Shown piece by piece: positions 60,706-64,000 of a DNA stretch of 64,000 bases (its first letter is position 1; each line of letters begins with the position of its first letter). This DNA is from Paenibacillus pinihumi DSM 23905 = JCM 16419 (GTDB lineage: Bacteria; Bacillota; Bacilli; Paenibacillales; Paenibacillaceae). The notes below the pieces were generated by a model, which did not search any database, was not told the origin of the DNA, and saw nothing but the letters and a program-made list of their open reading frames with translations. The stretch lies in NCBI RefSeq assembly GCF_000422505.1, contig NZ_AULX01000006.1, forward strand, positions 124,001 to 188,000. Direction: 5' to 3'. Position numbers and translations under genes: made by a program.

Positions 60706-62283
60706 TTATTTATTATTATTTACAAAATTGTTAAATTGTTGAGTCGCTATTTCGGAATATGGATCGCCGAACATTTTACGATACTGTTCAATGGTCTTGT
60801 CCCAGTTATCAAGCGGCATCGTATTTAAAATAATTTTCGTTCGATTCTCCATAATTAGCGTTTTGCCATCTTCTTGAGTTGCATCTGCCGGCGTTCCTTT
60901 CAATTCATAATTCATAAACCAGTCCGGTTCTTGAATGAAATGTTCTTTGTTTTCAATAAAATAATCCCACCCGGCATAATAGTGACTGTTAACAAAGTCA
61001 GGATCATCTGTTCTGAAATCCCAAGGTCCATAGAACATCATAGAAAATGCATAATTATAGGATGTTGTCGGATCTTCAGCACCTTTTAGACGAACGACAG
61101 TGCCCTTATCTTTATCCGCAAACTCCCAATATTCTCCGTATGTGCCCCATTTCGTTGTGAAGTAGTTTTCCGGAGATGCCATCATCCAGTTAAAGAGCTT
61201 GATTGCATGGTCAACATTTTTGCTCCCTTTAACGAATAGTACACGTTGTCCATACGGGTCTTTATGATGGAATTTATAAGGACTGCCATCCAGCGTTTTC
61301 AAAGTAATGATCTCATATTCTGCATTAGGAACGGTTTCACGAAGCTTCTCCAGCGGACGAATGTAGTCCGAATACCAGGCAGCAAAGGCTCCTACACGGT
61401 TTGCAATAATCAAATCATCAGCAAGAGATTTCTTAATACTTAGAATTCCCGAATACAGTAATCCCTCTTTACTCCATTCTGCCAGCTTACCCAGATAGTC
61501 TTTATACTTCGGATCCATGTAGGTGGGAATAATGTTCCCGTCTTGATCTAATTCATTATTAAACGGGCTATTCCCGGTGAATACATACAATAGTGTTCTG
61601 TCAAATGAAGAATAATCGTTCTGATTCGAAAGAAGCGGAATCGTATCCGCTTTTCCGTTCCCGTCAAAATCAGCAACCTTGATCGCCTGCATATACTTCT
61701 CAAATTGATCCAACGTAGTAATGGGTTCCATATTTAACGCTTCACGCCAGTCTTTACGGATGACGATTGTATCGGATGCCAGAATACTTTGACGCGGCAA
61801 ACCGTAAATATCACCTTTACTGTCACTTACGGCTTTCCAGGAATCCGGGGGATATGCCTTTAACAAATCTGTACCAAATTGTTGCAAAGGTTCATTAATG
61901 CTTTGGGCCCTTCCGGATTGCACCAGCTGCGTGTACATCTCCTTGCTATTTACAAGAACAGCATCGATGCCGCCTGAGGCCAGATTAACATTGATCAATT
62001 GCTGGTAATCTTCATTTGAGGTGGCCTTGACATTCTTGACCTCAATTTTCACCCCGGACTGTTCTTCAATATACTTCTTAACCTTCTCAACATCTGCAGG
62101 ATTTGAATCCCTTGGTTCCGACATTAGGATGACAACAGGATCGGTTTGTTGAGCTGAGGCTTGTTTATCTGATCCGCTTACACTTGGATTTTCCGGTTCA
62201 TTAGCACCCTTTGTCTGGCAGCCGACAAGCGCAACCATAACAGCAACGAGTATGCAAAACATTGTAATCTTTCTTTTTTTCAC
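60706..62283 (-). CDS. Sugar ABC transporter substrate-binding lipoprotein
   Basis: 525 residues. Lipoprotein signal MFCILVAVMVALVGCQTKG (cysteine about residue 22), Ser/Pro/Asn linker, then a family 1 extracellular binding domain (VVILMSEPRDSNPADVEKVK, KGDIYGLPRQSILASDTIVI, FDGNGKADTIPLLSNQNDYS). Same large LplA-like class as the first transporter of the window but not close in sequence. It follows two permease genes in the same direction. The neighbouring GH87 enzyme is separated by a terminator, but uptake of alpha-1,3-glucan oligosaccharides is a sensible guess for the ligand. Confidence 0.9.
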   Translation of the reverse strand: MKKRKITMFCILVAVMVALVGCQTKGANEPENPSVSGSDKQASAQQTDPVVILMSEPRDSNPADVEKVKKYIEEQSGVKIEVKNVKATSNEDYQQLINVNLASGGIDAVLVNSKEMYTQLVQSGRAQSINEPLQQFGTDLLKAYPPDSWKAVSDSKGDIYGLPRQSILASDTIVIRKDWREALNMEPITTLDQFEKYMQAIKVADFDGNGKADTIPLLSNQNDYSSFDRTLLYVFTGNSPFNNELDQDGNIIPTYMDPKYKDYLGKLAEWSKEGLLYSGILSIKKSLADDLIIANRVGAFAAWYSDYIRPLEKLRETVPNAEYEIITLKTLDGSPYKFHHKDPYGQRVLFVKGSKNVDHAIKLFNWMMASPENYFTTKWGTYGEYWEFADKDKGTVVRLKGAEDPTTSYNYAFSMMFYGPWDFRTDDPDFVNSHYYAGWDYFIENKEHFIQEPDWFMNYELKGTPADATQEDGKTLIMENRTKIILNTMPLDNWDKTIEQYRKMFGDPYSEIATQQFNNFVNNNK

Positions 62284-62314
62284 TTGTTTTTCCCCCTTTA
62301 TTCAAATCTATGAT

Positions 62315-63196
62315 TTATCCCTTAACTGCACCTACCATGAGTCCCTTTGTAAAATACTTTTGGAAAAACGGATAGGCTGCAATTATCGGGAACGAAACTA
62401 CTACAATGGTTGCCATTTGGATCATAGACGTTGGCGGCACAAAACTGCCTCCCATATCCTCTGCGTACATATTGGCTGCATTCGCTTGACTTAGAATTTG
62501 GCGCAGAATAACCATTGCAGGCTGCAAGGTCTGATCAGAGATATAAATAATCCCCATGAACCATTCATTCCAGTGATAAACGACATGAAATAATGCAATC
62601 GTTGCCAGCACCGGTGTAGACAGCGGCAGAATGATCCGCCATAGAATGCCCATTTCATTCGATCCGTCAATTTTCGCCGACTCTTCTATTTCGGCAGGAA
62701 TCTGGGCAAAGAAATTGCGGAGCAATAAAATGTACCAGACATTCATTAGCTTTGGTATTACAAACACCCAGATCGAGTCAAGGAATCCAAGCGATTTCAT
62801 TACCAGGAAGGAAGGAATCAAGCCTCCCTGGAACCACATGGTGAATGCAATCATCATCGTCAACGGAACCGCCAAAGGGTAAACCCTTTTGGAAATCGCA
62901 TAGGCAAACATACATTCAACGATTAGACTAAGCAGCGTTCCAACACTTAACCGGAAAAAGGTGATTTGAAAGGAACTCAACAACAAAGATCCTTTTGCCA
63001 GAATAAACTCATATCCGCTGAAGTTTAACTCGGTCGGAATAATCGTAAACGGATGGAGCGCCCGTTCCGTATCCGTCATCAAGGAGTGACTAACTACAAA
63101 CAGGATGGGGTAAAGCATGCTGGCACTGATTAGCAGCATGAATAATGTATTAAAAACATCAAAAACCTTTTCGCCTTTAGTAGCTCTGAAATACAT
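62315..63196 (-). CDS. Carbohydrate ABC transporter permease (YtcP-like)
   Basis: 293 residues, about six membrane helices. EAA loop EIEESAKIDGSNEMGILWRI and C-terminal FFQKYFTKGLMVGAVKG typical of the YtcP/LplC group. Its ATG overlaps the preceding permease stop by 1 nt, and the binding-protein gene follows after 31 bp. Membrane half of the second sugar importer. Confidence 0.92.
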   Translation of the reverse strand: MYFRATKGEKVFDVFNTLFMLLISASMLYPILFVVSHSLMTDTERALHPFTIIPTELNFSGYEFILAKGSLLLSSFQITFFRLSVGTLLSLIVECMFAYAISKRVYPLAVPLTMMIAFTMWFQGGLIPSFLVMKSLGFLDSIWVFVIPKLMNVWYILLLRNFFAQIPAEIEESAKIDGSNEMGILWRIILPLSTPVLATIALFHVVYHWNEWFMGIIYISDQTLQPAMVILRQILSQANAANMYAEDMGGSFVPPTSMIQMATIVVVSFPIIAAYPFFQKYFTKGLMVGAVKG

Positions 63197-64000
63197 TACC
63201 AGATCCCCTCCTGCCCCATCTTTTTGACTGCTTTATTCGCCAGAATAACAAGAATAAAGCTGACAACTGACTTAAACAACCCGACTGCAGCCGAGTATGC
63301 GAAGTCACCTTGAACAATTCCCCGCCTATACACGAATGTATCGAAGACATCAGCTACTTCGTAAACTGCGGGATTATAGAGATTTAAAATTTGTTCGAAG
63401 TTTTGATCTATAATTTTCCCCATCTGGAGAATAAATAGAATCGTAATCACAAACGAAATAGAAGGAAGTGTAATGTGAATTGCCTTTTGCCAGCGTGTTG
63501 CACCTTCCATTGTTGCGGCTTCATACAAGTCCTGAGGAACATTGACGATTGCCGCCAAATACAGAATTGTACCCCACCCGATACTTTGCCAAATGGAGGA
63601 ACCGACTAATATGGAACGGAAATAGGTTGTGCTTGCCAGAAAGTCAATTCGATCCACATTGAAATAAGACAGCAAGTGATTAACTACACCTTCATTGCTT
63701 AACAATAGCGTCATTAAACCAGCTATAACAACCCAGGAAAGAAAGTGAGGCATGTAGGTGATCGTTTGTACAATACGTTTGAACCGATTGTTCCTGATTT
63801 CGTTTAACAATAATGCCAAAATGATAGGCGCCGGAAAACCAAAGACCAATTGATAAAAGCTGATTATGAATGTATTAGACAGCAGTCTCCAAAAATAGGT
63901 ACTATTAAAAAAATTGCTAAAGTTCTGAAAGCCAACCCATGGGCTGTTCCAAATCCCTTGTATACCGCCAAATCCGTTGTAGTCTTTAAATGCGATAATA
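63196..64000 (-). CDS. Carbohydrate ABC transporter permease (LplB-like), 5' end outside window
   Basis: 268 codons are visible; the frame is open from the window end (AFKDYNGFGGIQGIWNSPWV is read at the edge), so the TTG at 63849 is internal and not the start. Motifs: LLLNEIRNNRFKRIVQTITY, MPHFLSWVVIAGLMTLLLS, and the EAA loop YEAATMEGATRWQKAIHITL, ending KAVKKMGQEGIW. About 30-40 N-terminal residues should lie beyond the edge. Partner of the YtcP-like permease. Confidence 0.9.
   Translation of the reverse strand, partial: IIAFKDYNGFGGIQGIWNSPWVGFQNFSNFFNSTYFWRLLSNTFIISFYQLVFGFPAPIILALLLNEIRNNRFKRIVQTITYMPHFLSWVVIAGLMTLLLSNEGVVNHLLSYFNVDRIDFLASTTYFRSILVGSSIWQSIGWGTILYLAAIVNVPQDLYEAATMEGATRWQKAIHITLPSISFVITILFILQMGKIIDQNFEQILNLYNPAVYEVADVFDTFVYRRGIVQGDFAYSAAVGLFKSVVSFILVILANKAVKKMGQEGIW

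Noticed and set aside
1-64000. CRISPR arrays, prophage, rRNA or tRNA genes
   Set aside because: No regularly spaced repeats, phage structural genes, or cloverleaf or rRNA signatures were noticed in reading both strands; very short RNA genes could have been missed by eye.

Overview
The window looks like the chromosome of a Paenibacillus-type Gram-positive bacterium. The grounds are bacillithiol genes (bshB2/yojF), a DUF3934 protein, Lpl/YtcP-type sugar ABC transporters with YesN-like AraC regulators, large secreted glycanases, Gram-positive lipoprotein signals and AGGAGG-type ribosome binding sites, often with TTG or GTG starts. Most genes are on the minus strand. I saw no rRNA, tRNA, CRISPR array or prophage.

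Layout. 1-2353: 3'-truncated KaiC-like/PEP-binding dikinase protein. 2760-7287: small anchored protein, a GNAT pseudogene, the metNIQ methionine importer and a Fic protein. 7506-20726: glycan-use region with an alpha-mannosidase (GH38), a full sugar ABC importer, a membrane AraC sensor, a phosphoesterase, a second AraC regulator and a divergent GH30 enzyme. 20861-24815: extracytoplasmic methionine sulfoxide repair set (MsrAB lipoprotein, TlpA/ResA thioredoxin, CcdA) behind a histidine kinase whose response regulator carries an out-of-frame internal deletion. 24946-26319: an IS4-superfamily element with a 7-bp target duplication, sitting between bshB2 and its terminator. 27702-31379: secreted RCC1 protein, DUF1801 protein, a + strand promoter without a clear gene, and an RsgA GTPase.

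31531-46371 is the most interesting part: nine minus-strand genes, all overlapping or separated by 75 bp or less, behind one good promoter and closed by a strong hairpin. In transcription order they encode a lysine/ornithine N-hydroxylase, a cupin, a methionyl-tRNA-synthetase-like enzyme, an A-T-C-A-T peptide synthetase, two ABC exporter halves, an amino acid permease, a DAO-type FAD oxidoreductase and a GNAT acetyltransferase. N-hydroxylase plus cupin plus MetRS-like enzyme is the signature of the hydrazine (N-N bond) forming machinery known from Streptomyces, where cupin and MetRS are fused. Here they are two translationally coupled genes. I infer a hydrazine-containing small peptide, probably with serine as second residue, that is exported and perhaps N-acetylated.

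46879-54560: lipoprotein/kinase/regulator operon, a hypothetical helical protein, a truncated urea-transporter-like fragment, and nucleoside uptake and hydrolysis genes. 54856-60316: small proteins and a large GH87 alpha-1,3-glucanase. 60706-64000: a second sugar ABC importer, cut off by the window end.
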